From the NCBI GenBank assembly GCA_964019055.1, contig OZ025213.1:12620202-12684201 (forward strand): a DNA stretch of 64,000 nucleotides, in the 5' to 3' direction. The stretch comes from Anthopleura xanthogrammica (Eukaryota > Cnidaria > Anthozoa > Actiniaria > Actiniidae). The notes below the pieces were generated by a model. That model made no database searches. It was not told the origin of the DNA and saw nothing but the letters and a program-made list of their open reading frames with translations. Made by a program: the position numbers and the translations under genes. How positions within the stretch are numbered: the first letter of the stretch is position 1; each line of letters opens with the position of its first letter. This document shows, piece after piece, positions 1-12,545 of the stretch.

Positions 1-550
1 TGAATACTTCGATGCATAAAAGAAAGTATTGTTCACAAATGTATTGATTACAATTTATTGATGACAAAACTGCAGTCTGGAAAGCTGCGAACAGTTAACA
101 ATTTATCTAGTTTACTATCTCTCGTTATTTATGATTGCTACCAAAGATGATATCTTTTGTCATAAGTTTAAGGACCCTTTAAACTGGATTGAAATTGCAA
201 ACAGATTGATAAAAGAATTTCTTTCACAAAAGTTGATAAGAACCCTTTTTGGATGCACAAAGTAACAACATGTAACAGTGGAGAGAGCGCCACCTTTCTT
301 ACCACGGTGACATTATTTGCGTAAGAACTTTACGTCATAAGTGTATGGATTACGTCATGTAGAAAAAAAGGTTAAGATAAATTCTAAAGACTTCATGTTG
401 TTTTTCAACTTTAATTAAACAAGTTCAGTTATAACCACGACTGAAATAATGAGAGAAAACATTTTTTTTTGGAGTTTGTTTTTTGAATCCCAAATTAGTT
501 TACTGCTAATGAACTAATTCTAGAAAGAACAGGATATTTGAGTACTTGTA
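1..550. other. AT-rich 3' flank of the GPCR gene, no gene seen
   Basis: No coding exon is recognisable. Two TACGTCAT motifs lie about 20 bp apart (near 331 and 351) and resemble CREB/ATF half sites, but they sit downstream of the neighbouring gene and may be chance. The stretch may hold the GPCR 3' UTR. Confidence 0.4.
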
Positions 551-1495
551 TCAAGTTACATTTTCTGGTTTCTTACGCACTCTTGGGGTGAGCTCCACAA
601 AAGCTTCTGGTATCGTCCGCGGCTTGACTTCGTGGTTCCACGAGAAGAGTGATTTGACAGCGATTCGAAAACTAGAACTAACTGTAGAGTAGAGAATTGG
701 ATTAAGCGTAGAATGAATACATAGTACGATAATGCTAACTCTATCAAGCAGGATGTAAGCAGGAGTATTCCTGGCAAAATCCAGGGCTCGTCTAATTGGG
801 AGGTGAATCCAGCAAAGAGTTAGCAAAGCCGTTATTGAAAGCATCAGGAGAGTCAGTCTTTGACGTGATTTGATGATCGAAAGATTGGAATTTGGTAGAT
901 CTTTCTCTCGCTTTGCTTTCCAAAGATGACGAATTGTTCGGAAATACATCGAACAGATAACAATGTAAGGAAAAACCACGACAATTATTCCTAGAATAAC
1001 GTGATAAATACGTCCTTCTTGGAAATATTTTGACTCCAACGTACACTCGTACAGTTCTTTCGTGCTGTTGCTGGTTGTTGCTACAAATGGAATGAGAGGA
1101 GCGACAAAAATTCCACTGGAAAGCCACGCTGATGCCACAGCAATTTTTGAAACAATTGCTTTTCGCATTTTGATAAACTTGAACGGTTTTACAATCAGTA
1201 AAAACCGCTCTACGGACATTACCATCAAGATAAATATTGAAACTGAACTTGTAAAGTATGTTAGAAAAACGTCGAGTTTGCAAATAGAGTCGCCATAGTC
1301 GTGAAGCGTTCTTCTCAAAATTATGGTCAGTAGTTGACCGACTCCAAAACATAGGTCTGCTCCAGCGAGATTTATTAACAAAGCAATGCTTCTCTTTGGG
1401 GAAGAGTTGCTCTTTCGGTAGACGATTAAAACCAGAGAATTCCCTAGGAAGTTTAGAGGCAAAGTACATAATGATATCCACAAAACAAAAGACAT
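551..1495 (-). CDS. Class A (rhodopsin-like) G protein-coupled receptor, single exon
   Basis: This is a seven-transmembrane receptor of about 314 residues in one exon. The class A landmarks are all visible: GN in TM1 (N19), the LAGAD motif with the conserved Asp in TM2 (D47), the TM3 disulphide Cys (C72) with its partner in the ECL2 segment YECT, an ERF version of the DRY motif (E96-R97), CWIHLP in TM6 and NPILY in TM7. The pattern is closest to neuropeptide/amine-type receptors; the ligand cannot be told. The chosen Met starts almost directly in TM1, so the extracellular N-terminus is nearly absent. The frame stays open about 31 codons further upstream, with an N-glycosylation sequon (NKT), but has no Met before a stop. 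The true start may therefore lie in a 5' exon, or an indel may separate it from the ATG at 1575. Confidence 0.85.
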   Translation of the reverse strand: MSFVLWISLCTLPLNFLGNSLVLIVYRKSNSSPKRSIALLINLAGADLCFGVGQLLTIILRRTLHDYGDSICKLDVFLTYFTSSVSIFILMVMSVERFLLIVKPFKFIKMRKAIVSKIAVASAWLSSGIFVAPLIPFVATTSNSTKELYECTLESKYFQEGRIYHVILGIIVVVFPYIVICSMYFRTIRHLWKAKREKDLPNSNLSIIKSRQRLTLLMLSITALLTLCWIHLPIRRALDFARNTPAYILLDRVSIIVLCIHSTLNPILYSTVSSSFRIAVKSLFSWNHEVKPRTIPEAFVELTPRVRKKPENVT

Positions 1496-1977
1496 TTGTA
1501 GCTCGTATTTTGAGTTGCAAACGTAGAATTTGTAAAACCGAGTCTCACCAGTCCACGTTTTGTTTAACCAGCCATTGTCAGTTTAAAGTAGAGGAAAAAA
1601 TGTCCTTATCACAGCTTATGTGTATCCTAATGAAGGACTAATTGAGGTAAGTTAACCATTTTTCCTTTAACAAACAAAAAAACCACTGATTGAGATGAAT
1701 ATCAAGATTGGCTTGGAAGATAGATCAGTAAAGTACAATGAATCATTTGTCGCATCAAACTGATAACATCGACAAAATACTTAAAGCTGCGACTTAGTAC
1801 TTATTTTTAAAAGAGATTTTGAGAGATAATCGCCAAGCATTCTCTAGAGGGCCATTTATCACCGTAGTGTTTTGTACTTTGCAATTGACTTTATGCCACA
1901 AAGAATTTCAAGCAACTGAAATCCCAATTTCAATCTTATGCCATTCTTACTCCAATCTACTCAATTCAGGTCCATTA

Positions 1978-2640
1978 ATTCTTATTCTGATGTGCCCATC
2001 CAATCCATCTCGTGTACATTCTTATTCTGATGCGCCCATCCAATCCATCTCGTGTACATTCTTATTCTGATGCGCCCATCCAATCCATATCTCGTGTACA
2101 TTCTTATCCTGATACCCCCATCCAATCCATCTCATGTACATTCTTATTCTGATGCGCCCATCCAATCCATCTCGTGTACATTCTTATTCTGATGCGCCCA
2201 TCCAATCCATCTCATGTACATTCTTATTCTGATGCGCCCATCCAATCCATCTCGTGTACATTCTTATTCTGATGCGCCCATCCAATCCATCTCATGTACA
2301 TTCTTATTCTGATGCGCCCATCCAATCCATCTCGTGTACATTCTTATTCTGATGCGCCCATCCAATCCATATCTCGTGTACATTCTTATCCTGATACCCC
2401 CATCCAATCCATCTCATGTACATTCTTATTCTGATGCGCCCATCCAATCCATCTCGTGTACATTCTTATTCTGATGCGCCCATCCAATCCATCTCATGTA
2501 CATTCTTATTCTGATGCGCCCATCCAATCCATATCTCGTGTACATTCTTATCCTGATACCCCCATCCAATCCATCTCATGTACATTCTTATTCCTATACG
2601 TTCATCCAATCCAACTCTTGCACATTCTTATTCCTATGGG
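1978..2640. repeat. 40-bp minisatellite (locus 1 of 2)
   Basis: About 15 copies of a 40-bp unit, each containing TTATTCTGATGCGCCCATCC and ending near CCATCTC, with several 42-bp variants that carry an extra AT. Copies become diverged towards 2,560-2,720. The same unit, reverse-complemented, forms the array at 49,040-49,250 inside a PWP2 intron. Short open frames here are by-products of the repeat. Confidence 0.95.
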
Positions 2641-2910
2641 TGCACGCCACCTCGTGTACATTTTTGTTCCTATATACCAATCTAATGTTGGTCCATTCTT
2701 ATTCTTATATACATCCATCCAGGTTTCCGCGGAATTTTTCACAATTGAACATAGCATGCATGTTCAAAAAATATTTCATCATTACATAACTAAAATTCTA
2801 AAATTTGGAAAGCGAGTTCCAAATTTTAAATTAATCCTACATTATATATAATTGAATTTAACATTGAATTTGTATCAGTAAAGTAAAAGACAAAAAAGTT
2901 AATTTTTCCA

Positions 2911-5851
2911 TCAAGTTTTCGTTTCATTTGTGTCTTTTACAGCGCTATTTCTTCGAGCAGAATTTTGATCTTTAACTTCGACGAATTTTCCTCTTTCCTT
3001 GGTGTTTTCTTCAGTGTGAAAGGCAGTGTTATCAAAGCATTCCTTCACTATCGTAAAAGATCCTGTGGATTGGCTGTTTATCACCGTGATTCCATGGCCT
3101 AAATCAGAGCTTTTTCGTTTCCAACACTCGACTGTTTGGCTTCTTAACTTCAACCGTGAAAAATACGTTTTGTGGGTGTTATTCTTGTCGTTATTCACGG
3201 AATCATTTTGGTTTTCCAAAGGAGGCTTGGAGTTCTCGTCTTCTATTTCATCAACGCTCTCATTGTGACTGCAAGGTTGCTCTGGAAAGTCGTATAACGC
3301 AGATAAATCATTAAATATTCCGTGCTCCGTTTGGTCTGCTCCTATGATCTCTTCCTCGAGACTAACTCGTAGAGGGATGATCTTATTGATCACTGTCAGT
3401 TCAAGGAATGTTGTAGTCATACTCCAGGCCGATACAGAGACAATTGTCAGGAACTGAGCTCCGAGAAAGGACCAAGGACCACCTTTGAAGATACCAGCGT
3501 TGTGGGAAAAGCGTTCTTCAAGGGAACCTCCTTTCTGTGAAAGAAAAATTCATCCCAATTGTTTAAGGTGGCTCCTCACAGTTTTTCGGACTAATACTCT
3601 AACTTTCAGTAGGAAGAGTTTTGATATTAATCGTATTCAGTATCAGTTGAAAAAATTATAGTTTTAGAAAAGAGTTATACCTCAGCAAACAGCCCGGCAG
3701 CCACTAAGCCCCAGATTCCAGAGAAAGCGTGGGTAGGAACACAGCCGACTGGATCATCGATCTTTAATTTCTCGAGGAGTTGGCAACCAGAACAAGCAAT
3801 TAAGGCACCAATGCTGCTAATAACTAATGCTTCCCATGGGCGAACAATGGAACAGACAGCTGGGAATAGAAAAAAAGTGGATATTGTTGCATTAGGCTGT
3901 CTGGCTAGAAGAGATTGTACTGTACTACACTGCACTACACTATACTGCACTACACCACACCACACCTCACCACACCATACCATACCATACCATACCATGC
4001 CATACCATACCATACCATACCATACCATGCCATGCCATGCCATGCCAGGCCATGCCATGCCATACCATGCCATACCACACTATACTATACTATACCATGC
4101 AATACCATACCATACCATACCATACCATACCATACCATGCCATGCCATGCCATGCCATGCCAGGCCATGCCATGCCATGCCATGCCATGCCATGCCAGGC
4201 CATGCCATGCCATGCCATGCCATGCCATGCCATGCCAGGCCATGCCATGCCATACCATGCCATACCACACTATACTATACTATACCATGCAATACCATAC
4301 CATACCATACCATACCATACCATACCATACCATACCATACCATGCCATGCCATGCCATGCCATGCCACTCTGACCCGCCCCTCTACACGACACCACGACA
4401 CCTTCCCAACATACCAGGCATACCCCACCAAACATACTAGTAATACCATACACATTGTTCTCTACCTGTTATACTGACGAGTCCTCCAAGTATCCCAGTA
4501 ACGAACACAGGAATGTTGAGCTTTCCTTTGTAGAACGTGTAACTATATGAAGAAAAAAGTTAATATAACTGTGCTGTTTGCATGATATAACGAAAACTCT
4601 TGAGGATTCATTCGTGTTGTTACCTGTAGAACATTCCCATGATCCCACCACCTATCGAGCCGTTAATCGTCACCACTGCTGACCTGACACAAAAATACAA
4701 ACCAAACTCATTGAACATAATGCACACTATTCAGTATGCATACGACTATAAAATCTGGTTTTCCTCCCTCCTCAAAATCAAACATTCTAAATTCCAGTTT
4801 AATTTGATCTGTGAGTTAGCCATGCCCTGACTTTGGGGATCAGCCCAGAGGTTGTTTCAGGGTTGGATCTGTGAGTTAGCCATGCCCTGACTTTGGGGAT
4901 CAGCCCAGAGGTTGTTTCAGGGTTGGATCTGTGAGTTAGCCATGCCCTGACTTTGGGGATCAGCCCAGAGGTTGTTTCAGGATCTTTCAGGGTCCGATGT
5001 TGTTTGATGTTTGATGTTTGCTATTATCGCTACTACGCTGTAACTAGCTATACATGCACAAAGCAAACGTGGACAAACCACAGGGAGCCCACATACCTTG
5101 ATGCTAGTTTCCATTTTGCACCGCTGATTCCAAAAGTGCTTCCACAGTTGAATCCCAGCCACCCCCACCACAACATGAAAGTACCCAACAGAACATTAGT
5201 CGGTGAAGCCATCTGTTTGTCGGGTGTTCGGGAATCAAATCTTCTATTCCGAGGCTTCAGCATCAAAGTAGCCACCAGCCCGCTGGTTCCTCCCACCAGA
5301 TGTACCGCTCCACCTCCTGCGATGTCTACGGCTCCTAGTTTCCGAAGCCAACCCTCGTCATCCCAGATCCAGTGTGCAGGGAAGCAGTATGTGATGGTGT
5401 TGACGAAGGAGAAAAGGGTGTAGGCTTTAAGGTTGGCGCGTTCTGCCATTGCACCTGAAACGATGGTAGTCGCGGTGGTCGAGAATGACAGCTGAAAAAA
5501 GTACTTGGCAAAAACTCCGCCCATGTGGTCTTCATTGGCATCGGTGAGGAAGTATCCCAGCCCACAGAATCCGTTATTGCGACCTTCTTTACCAAAACTA
5601 AGGGCGAAGCCGAATAACCAGTATGACAGCCCGCCATAGATGACGTCGACGGCGTTCTTGACCATGATGTTGGCTTCGTTTTTACGAGATACCATTCCAG
5701 ACTCCAGCAGTCCAAATCCAGATTGCATGGTGAAGATGATGAATGCGCTTGTCAGGATCCATGTGGCGTCGTCTGATCCGATGTGGTTTTCATCAGCTAG
5801 TGATGAGGAAGAATTGCTGTTGGTGACGTTGTAGGATGGCGAGGCGTTCAT
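2911..5851 (-). CDS. Ammonium transporter, AMT/MEP family (paralogue A)
   Basis: This gene encodes an 11-helix plasma-membrane channel/transporter for ammonium. Five exons give 564 residues: 5851-5097, 4683-4624, 4542-4466, 3859-3681 and 3534-2911. The family signature around residues 176-201 is present (D176, H184 in VHLVGG), and the second pore histidine is H341 in [11 protein letters not shown]. The N-terminus is short and rich in Asn-X-Ser/Thr sequons, and the C-terminus is a long, low-similarity cytosolic tail of about 130 residues. The start is the Met at 5851. A good acceptor (TTTTCAG) 25 bp upstream of it suggests a non-coding first exon. Compared with the paralogue at 12.5-16.3 kb, it lacks the intron after FFQ and has an extra phase-0 intron after LFAE. 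In cnidarians such proteins handle nitrogen uptake and excretion; substrate preference is not readable here. Confidence 0.93.
3955..4377. repeat. Pentanucleotide array (CCATA/CCATG)n in AMT-A intron 3
   Basis: About 420 bp of 5-bp units, alternating blocks of CCATA and CCATG with occasional CCAGG. A segment containing CACACTATACTATACTATAC recurs about 190 bp apart (ending near 4,100 and 4,290), so part of the array was duplicated as a block. It fills the same intron that carries (ACCAC)n in the paralogue. The Met-Pro-Cys-His-type open frames are artefacts. Confidence 0.95.
4740..4985. repeat. 60-bp tandem repeat with diverged tail, AMT-A intron 1 (inverted relative to 53 kb)
   Basis: Three near-identical 60-bp units (4806-4985) contain GTTAGCCATGCCCTGACTTT and CCCAGAGGTTGTTTCAGGG. 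The adjoining 4740-4805 matches, on the reverse strand, the tail that follows the homologous units at 53.5 kb (shared core GGAATTTAG..TGTT..ATTTTG). The whole thing is therefore one dispersed composite repeat. Confidence 0.85.
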
Positions 5852-5876
5852 TTCGAAGTCGTTAAGATATTTAAAT
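5852..5876 (-). other. Probable 5' UTR of AMT-A up to a splice acceptor
   Basis: On the minus strand the sequence GTTAGTTTTCAG immediately precedes 25 bp of leader and then the start codon. This looks like a 3' splice site, so the first exon should lie further upstream. Confidence 0.5.
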
Positions 5877-6071
5877 CTGAAAACTAACAAAAGATATTTA
5901 ATGTAATTGTCTCAGAGCCTAATGGTAGTTCGATTGTTTCTTTGCGGAGATAAAAAAAACGCAGGCTAAAGAACTAATCTTGAACAAACAAGCAAAATCA
6001 GCTAACCAACCGACCGACCGATCCACACCAACTGACTGACCGGGCAACCAACCCACCAAACAACCAGCCAG

Positions 6072-6244
6072 CCAACCCACCAACCCACCAACCCACCAAC
6101 CCACCAACCCACCAACCCACCAACCCACCAACCCACCAACCCACCAACCCACCAACCCACCAACCCACCAACCCACCAACCCACCAACCCACCAACCCAC
6201 CAACCCACCAACCCACCAACCCACCAACCCACCAACCCACCAAC
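6072..6244. repeat. Octanucleotide array (CCCACCAA)n
   Basis: About 21 perfect 8-bp units, with diverged ACCAACCA-type flanks on both sides. The Gly-Gly-Leu-Val-Gly-Trp-Trp-Val frames on the minus strand are by-products. Confidence 0.95.
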
Positions 6245-6289
6245 CACACACATCAAACTGACCCACCCACCCACCCACCAACCAACCAA

Positions 6290-8295
6290 TTAACGAACAA
6301 CAAAAGTAAAATATTCTTTCTTATCACCAGTTAAGTATTCTTAATATAAAATAAAATTGAAAGGATTTTATCTCTGCCTTTAACATTAGGCGCTTTTAGG
6401 CAAACTGCGCATGCAATATTCAAACCGGAACGATTAAACACGAAAGGAAGCGTATCAAAGTACATATTATAAAGCCGTAGACAAAACAAAAAAATGGTTT
6501 AACTTGAATATTATGCAGAGTAGAACCTTCCAGCTGTTCAAGGATATTATCCATGGTCATATATCCATCTGCCCACAGTGAAATATTTTCAACAAAAAAA
6601 ATAGCAAACGTACTGATTAAAATGACAAAAAACTACGTAATTATTTCAGTATTTTTCTCAATATTCAAGGTATTTAAAGCCTCTAAAATGCAAATAACAG
6701 TCACTTTATCTCAAAATTGCTCAAGTATTTGTGTTCTATTAATGAAATAAGTTTACACTTTATAGTTTTTATGAGCTGACACCTGGGTTTTAGGGTTCAG
6801 TTAGAATAACACATTAGCAATTTGCTTCAGTTGTTTTCTCGTAAATTTGTGATTTAAAAACCCGTTCAAAATCTTCCGAAAAGTTGAAATTATTGTAGTT
6901 TATATCTCATAGTTTGTCTGTACTAAATGTAATCGATTTGAGTTGAAAATATCTCACTAATTCTTCATCATAAAACTCATTTACAGTGGTAACAATTGGT
7001 AATTCTGTAGATAATAATTTCCTGGCCTTCATCCCACGATTTAATTAATTTTAGAATTTAGCAACTGAGCAGTTCTTGGATATTCCACTCAACGACATCA
7101 TTAGAAAAAGCCTATATTGTTCATAGTGTTTAAAAAAGAAGCTTTTGAAGGTGATTTTATTCCAGTAGCGAATCTTGTGAAATGAAAAAGTTGAAGTTTT
7201 TCGCAATATTCCTACAGAAATTATTTCGGAAGCTTTCACATAAATTTTTTTTTTCAATTATGGCCATAAAATCTCTTTGAATTTAAAGGAAAACTCGAAA
7301 GGAGAAATCTTGTGAATTGCCAGTAAATTGAAGATATCCGATATCAATTTCGAGCCGATTTGATTTGAAATATTTGTGAATTTAACATATCGTTTATGAT
7401 AATAAACAAAAAAACACAAAAAAGATGAAAAAACGTTTAATATCGAATCTTAAAGACTTACCTTTTGAAGCTGCTACCATACAGTCCAGATCTCGTTTTT
7501 CCTACGATTCTAATCACTCCACAAAGCCCACTTGATTGCTTGGAAATGGTTCCGGCTCTTACCCGTGTTGGACAATACCGAACGTTTCCTCTCAGTCTAT
7601 TTATCGTTATCGCTATGGACAACTGAAAAATTTCCGCTCTGTCTTGCCACCTTTACTTGGGGTAACTTGTATCCTACAAGCGAAAAAAACTCGCAGTATT
7701 TCTTTCGCTTGAATGTTAAGTTTAAAATGTTCAATTTATTTTTACTTCTTTTGATTTTATGAAGCGTTAGCCATGAAGACAAAGCATAGTCTGGCCACGA
7801 CGCGTTGCTTTATCGAAGTGAAAATTCTGTCGAAATAACTGAAAATGATAATACAAAAGAAACTAGATTAACAGGTGTTTTTCCTCTCGATATAAAAGAT
7901 AGAATAGAACGGAATCAACACCTTCTTGAATGATTTTTCAATTTACTAGTTAACAGAACATCTTCCGGTTCAACTCTTGGACTTCAATGGTGCAAATTAA
8001 TCCGAATAAAGAAGAGATTGTCAGTGGGAAAATGTCCCAAAGAATGAATTTTTGAAGGCACTGCCAGATTATGTTTCTACAAACTAGCAAATATTTTAAC
8101 ATTTCAAGGTGATTCGGGTTTTTAATTAGAACTGGCAATTAATGAAAAATTCAACACATTTATTGGGACTTTGTGATGAAAAGAGACGATTCTAACAAAC
8201 CAGCTTTAGGGAACAGAAAATAACTGCAAGAAAGTAAACGTATTCTAAATGTACAAATAATAAAAAGCCGAATATTCCCTTGGGAATGAATTTAA
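6290..8295. other. Gene-poor AT-rich stretch upstream of AMT-A
   Basis: No coding exon, RNA gene or repeat could be supported except a possible non-coding exon ending at 7462. It probably includes the AMT-A promoter. Confidence 0.4.
7462..7530 (-). other. Candidate non-coding first exon of AMT-A
   Basis: On the minus strand a strong donor (AAAAG|GTAAGTCTTT) ends a short GC-richer block. It would pair with the 5' UTR acceptor next to the AMT-A start codon 1.6 kb downstream. The 5' boundary is a guess. RNA-seq would settle it. Confidence 0.3.
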
Positions 8296-8299
8296 ACGA

Positions 8300-8860
8300 C
8301 CTATAGTGAACATCATCCAACATGGCTGCCACTTTTATAATGATTACGAACCACTAAAAGTTAACATCATCCAACATGGCTGCCCCCTTTATTCCCTTAG
8401 GAATGATTCCAAACCTCCTATAGTGAATATCATCCAACATGGCTGCCACTTTTATTCCCTTAGGAATGATTCCAAACCACCTATAGTGAATATCATCCAA
8501 CATGGCTGCCACTAGTTTTATTCCCTTAGGAATGATTACAAACTACCTATAGTGAACATCATCCAACATGGCTGCCACTTTCATTGCCTTAGGAATGATT
8601 ACAAACCACCTATAGTGAACATCATCAAACATGGCTGCCACTTTCATTGCCTTAGGAATGATTCCAAACCACCTATAGTGAACATCATCAAACATGGCTG
8701 CCACTTTCATTGCCTTAGGAATGATTCCAAACCACCTATAGTGAACATCATCAAACATGGCTGCCACCATCGCATGTTTTATAATGATTCAAAACCACCT
8801 ATAACTGAACATAGGAGCAGATCACAAACCACCCATAATCCAACATGGCCGCCAACAACA
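8300..8860. repeat. 63-bp minisatellite containing an ATGGCTGCC core
   Basis: Eight units at a spacing of 54-66 bp, mostly 63 bp. Each contains ATCATCCAACATGGCTGCC and an AGGAATGAT..AAACCACCTATAGTGAA segment. A last degenerate copy (CAACATGGCCGCC) lies near 8,840. Because 63 is a multiple of 3, both strands show repetitive open frames that are not genes. The CAACATGGCNGCC core resembles the YY1 consensus. Confidence 0.93.
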
Positions 8861-11800
8861 GACCGGCTAACCTTGACTTTTAAATGGCTTTCCCCTTGAA
8901 CCAATCATAAAACTTCACAATTTCTCTCGTCCAATCACAAGTATAAGAAACAGCATGGTTTCCAGAACAATTTTGAGAGAAACGTCTAGCACACACGACT
9001 ATTTCTTCTGCATCCTACGTTGTTTTGTCTGTATTTTTCTATTCCTTAACACACTCACTACTTGGGAATAAAAACAACCCTTCTTCTCCCTAATTATCGG
9101 TATCTTTTTGCTCATCTTGAATGGAACTCTCTGATTAAGTACTTAACTTTTTCGCGATAACTTCTGCGACGAAAACAAACAGCAATATCACAAATACATA
9201 TTACACTTATTAAAGTAAACACAAAAAGGCTTTGAATTTTTCCGAACCAAATATTCATAATTCAAAGAAAAGTACTAAGAATTTGAATAAGATAGAATAA
9301 AAACCATGGTTAAGATTATTTTTTATTATATTTTTTTGGCCATTTGTAAACAGAAAAAATTGCATGAAGCTATAATTGTGAGGAAGCTCAAAATTATTCA
9401 CTTAAGACCCCTGTTCATCCTTTTTATTATTAGTACTGAAAATTGAAAGAAAATTAAGAATTAAAAATTAATTGCTCTTATATTCTTGATTTTACGGCAA
9501 ATTTTGAGCAAAAATTGAAGCTCTCGTTATACAAATTGAGATGAATCTAAAGCAACATAAAATCATTAGGGAAGATGTGAAAAATTTTCCCTTACAAATT
9601 CCTGTTATTGAAATAAGACAGCTCAACTTCTTACCTCTAGTTTCGAAGAAAGCTGTAGGAGGTCTGGAAATGCGAACTTCCTCAAACTGTCAAACGTTTT
9701 GCCGACAAACTGTCAACACAAAGTTGGTATGTTTACTTCATATTGGCTACTATACATTTCTAAAAAACGATGAGAAAACTATAACTTTTTCTCCTTGGCT
9801 GAAAGCTTGGAATCAAGGCAGTATTCTATTGCAGTCGAAGTTGGAAACCTTGATGAATGTATTACGTTGTGAACAAGTGCTCAGTCGAACAATCAGCTAG
9901 AACTTTCACAATTATTTAACTCAGTGTTTATCTTCAAAACAGTCCAGGAGCGATCCAGACCATAAGAAAGAATACAATTATATAAGCAGAAAATCATCTG
10001 CAGAGTTAAAACAGCATGTCCTGTCGAGATGAATAGTCTAACCGTGAATGAAAAAACCTTAAATTTGCATGTTAGGAAAATAGTTGTGACCACCTATATG
10101 GGCTCTCATGGAGTCGAGAATGACCTTCAAATTGAATTTTATACATAACTAATAATCAGAAAAGAGTTTTTCTATGCTTAATCTAACTGTGATAGTTCTA
10201 ATTCATAAGTGTAATTGGAAAAAACTGTTCACCTGTTTTTGAAATCTTATCCAAAATAAATAAACGAAAGGATGTGACCGGCTTTAGCTTGTGAACGCTA
10301 CGAGGAACCTAAATTTGATCAAAAGTATTCTTCACAGTAATGCATGAAACTAATTTCCTTTATCGTTAAAATTAATGAAAAATTGAATCTTACCCGATTG
10401 ATAATGATACCAGGGACTTTTTTTAAACGGCTGGTAGCTAGGATGTTTTTCCACTCAAGATGTTTACGTTCGAAATTAAGAGAAAACCTTTCCCTCGGAC
10501 TGCGCATGCTCGGATTCTACATTTACCGAAAATGTAAAATTTTTATTGGTGGATTTTGTTTTCATTAAATTTAAAATTCTTCTTTTAGAGTCATTTTTTG
10601 AATAGCAATTTTTAGAAAAATTCACAGAAAATTCTATTTTTGGTAAAAGTTAGTCAAAATCACGCTTTTTTTTCCCCTTTTTTGAACTAAACGCGGATGA
10701 GTGATGTCAACCAAATAAGTATCGAAAACGGCTATAAAAACAGAAGAAAATCTTGTAAAGGAACGAAACACGAAAAAAGAGTAAAAAAAGAACTCCTTCA
10801 AGACAAAACACATTAATTCTTGTCAAAAATTTTCATTGATACACAGCGGTTTTGAATAAGAATCAATATATATCTAGTGTGTCCGGTTCTAAATGACTTA
10901 CTCACCACTTCCATCTTCATTTGTCAAATAAGGAGCCAATAATGTGTTCACTAAACTCTGACTTTTTTTTAGATCAAACTCAATATCTGGGTATTATCAT
11001 TCGAATTTCATAGACTTTTCCCAATTTTTCAAGGAGTTTTTGAGCAAAAAGTAGTTACAAAATTCTTTCGTGAGTTTCGAGTAATCTAATGCTCGATTGG
11101 AAAGAGAGGGCAGTGACGATATTTCATAGTTCTTCTTCGAGAGCCCATCAATCAAATTGATTTCTTTAAAGATGTTTTTGAAATTCATTTCACGAAGTTT
11201 CAACGGGTGGCACTTAGTATTAAGAACACATACACTTTCTTACATACACCAACAAAAATGGGAATTTTTTTTATTGATAACGACACTTCCGGTCAATCTT
11301 TCTACAGCTTTCAACGCGGGAGAGTTCATAAACGCCTGTTGGAGTTGGTGGGTGGGTGGAAAATGGGGTTTTTGCCTCCTAAATTTGCGTGAATTTGTGC
11401 TGTTCCCCATATCAAAAGAGCAACTAGGTCGCTTGAATTTCACTTTTGAATTGACGCCGGCGTGTCGACTTCATCAAAAAAGTTACTAACGTTTGTAAAG
11501 TAGATAATTGACTCAGAGAGCCGTTTTTTTTTGTTTGTATGTACAGCACTTTAAATTAAAAGAGCAGGACTTAGATCCCTAAGTCCCTTGAAAATAAACT
11601 TCGCTGATCTACTAAGAGTTTACTAGAAATTTTGCTTTAAATAAATAACTAAAAAAGTAAAAATTAAAGTTGATATTGATATTCGGCTTTTTTTTGTTAA
11701 GAGTAGATCAATTATTACACATATCTTTCAAATATCTTTCTGTGTCCAGTTTCTAGCAATTAATGACTTTGAATGTGTAAAATAGCTTTTGAGGAGAGTC

Positions 11801-12545
11801 ATTTATCCGCTCCTAGACTTGAGAGGTCAATCAGATATACAGTGATAAAAAGCTTTTCTCAGTTATATAAGTCGTTGACAGTCAAGAGAACGGAGAAAAT
11901 GCCCCCACTTGAACACACATAAAAACTATTGATCTTAGATACTTGAGCGATAAATATCGTATTTCACAAAATCGTATTCATACATCATACAGGGAAATTG
12001 TTTGACTCCAACTGTGAAGTTGGAGCTGAACACACCTTGAGATTCATGAAATATTCAAGTAGATTCACATCCACTGTGCTAACCAATCTCCCATTAACAC
12101 CGCTATGTATAGCTTTGTATAAATTATTTACACAATTTGCGCGCAAAAATAGTCACGTGATGAAGAACAGCGAATAGAAATTCACCATTTCTTCCTCACT
12201 TTCCAAATAGTTTTACATATCTTTAAAAGAAACCGTTTTTCTTCGAGGTTCTTTTTTGTTTTGTTTTCTTCCTGACGAGGAGAATTCGAATATTTTTTTT
12301 TACTTTCTTGAACAAATATCTACATTTCTTCAGCGGCTTATTGACGATAAATAATGACATTCATTCGGTGGGAGACACCTGACGCGTCTGCCAGGCATTT
12401 CCCGCCATTTTTGTTAACCCGTTTTTTTAGTCGTTTTCATTCAAATTTTCTCTCTTTGGCTATATTTAGCTAAATTTTACGACATTTTCACTGTTTCAAT
12501 TATCGTAGTGTGAAGATGTTTTTCGTTGCTAAATGTTGTCGGTTT
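8861..12545. other. Gene-free spacer between the two AMT genes
   Basis: AT-rich sequence with no supportable exon or repeat. The open frames present are short and show no recognisable protein. The AMT-B 3' UTR should lie at its right end. Confidence 0.45.

Noticed and set aside
1978..2640. Possible CRISPR array (regular 40-bp repeats)
   Set aside because: Units are contiguous with no unique spacers and no cas genes; the DNA is eukaryotic. It is a minisatellite. The same holds for the 33- and 63-bp arrays.
3811..4477. Open frames of up to 209 codons over the CCATA/CCATG array
   Set aside because: They read through an AMT intron and consist of Met-Pro-Cys-His / Ile-Pro-Tyr-His repeats from a 5-bp unit.
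5919..6289. Gly/Trp-rich frame of 120 codons, minus strand
   Set aside because: Generated by the (CCCACCAA)n octanucleotide array; all three frames are open equally.
8306..8899. Repeat proteins on both strands at 8.3-8.9 kb
   Set aside because: The 63-bp unit is a multiple of three, so open frames arise on both strands; no start context, splice context or homology.
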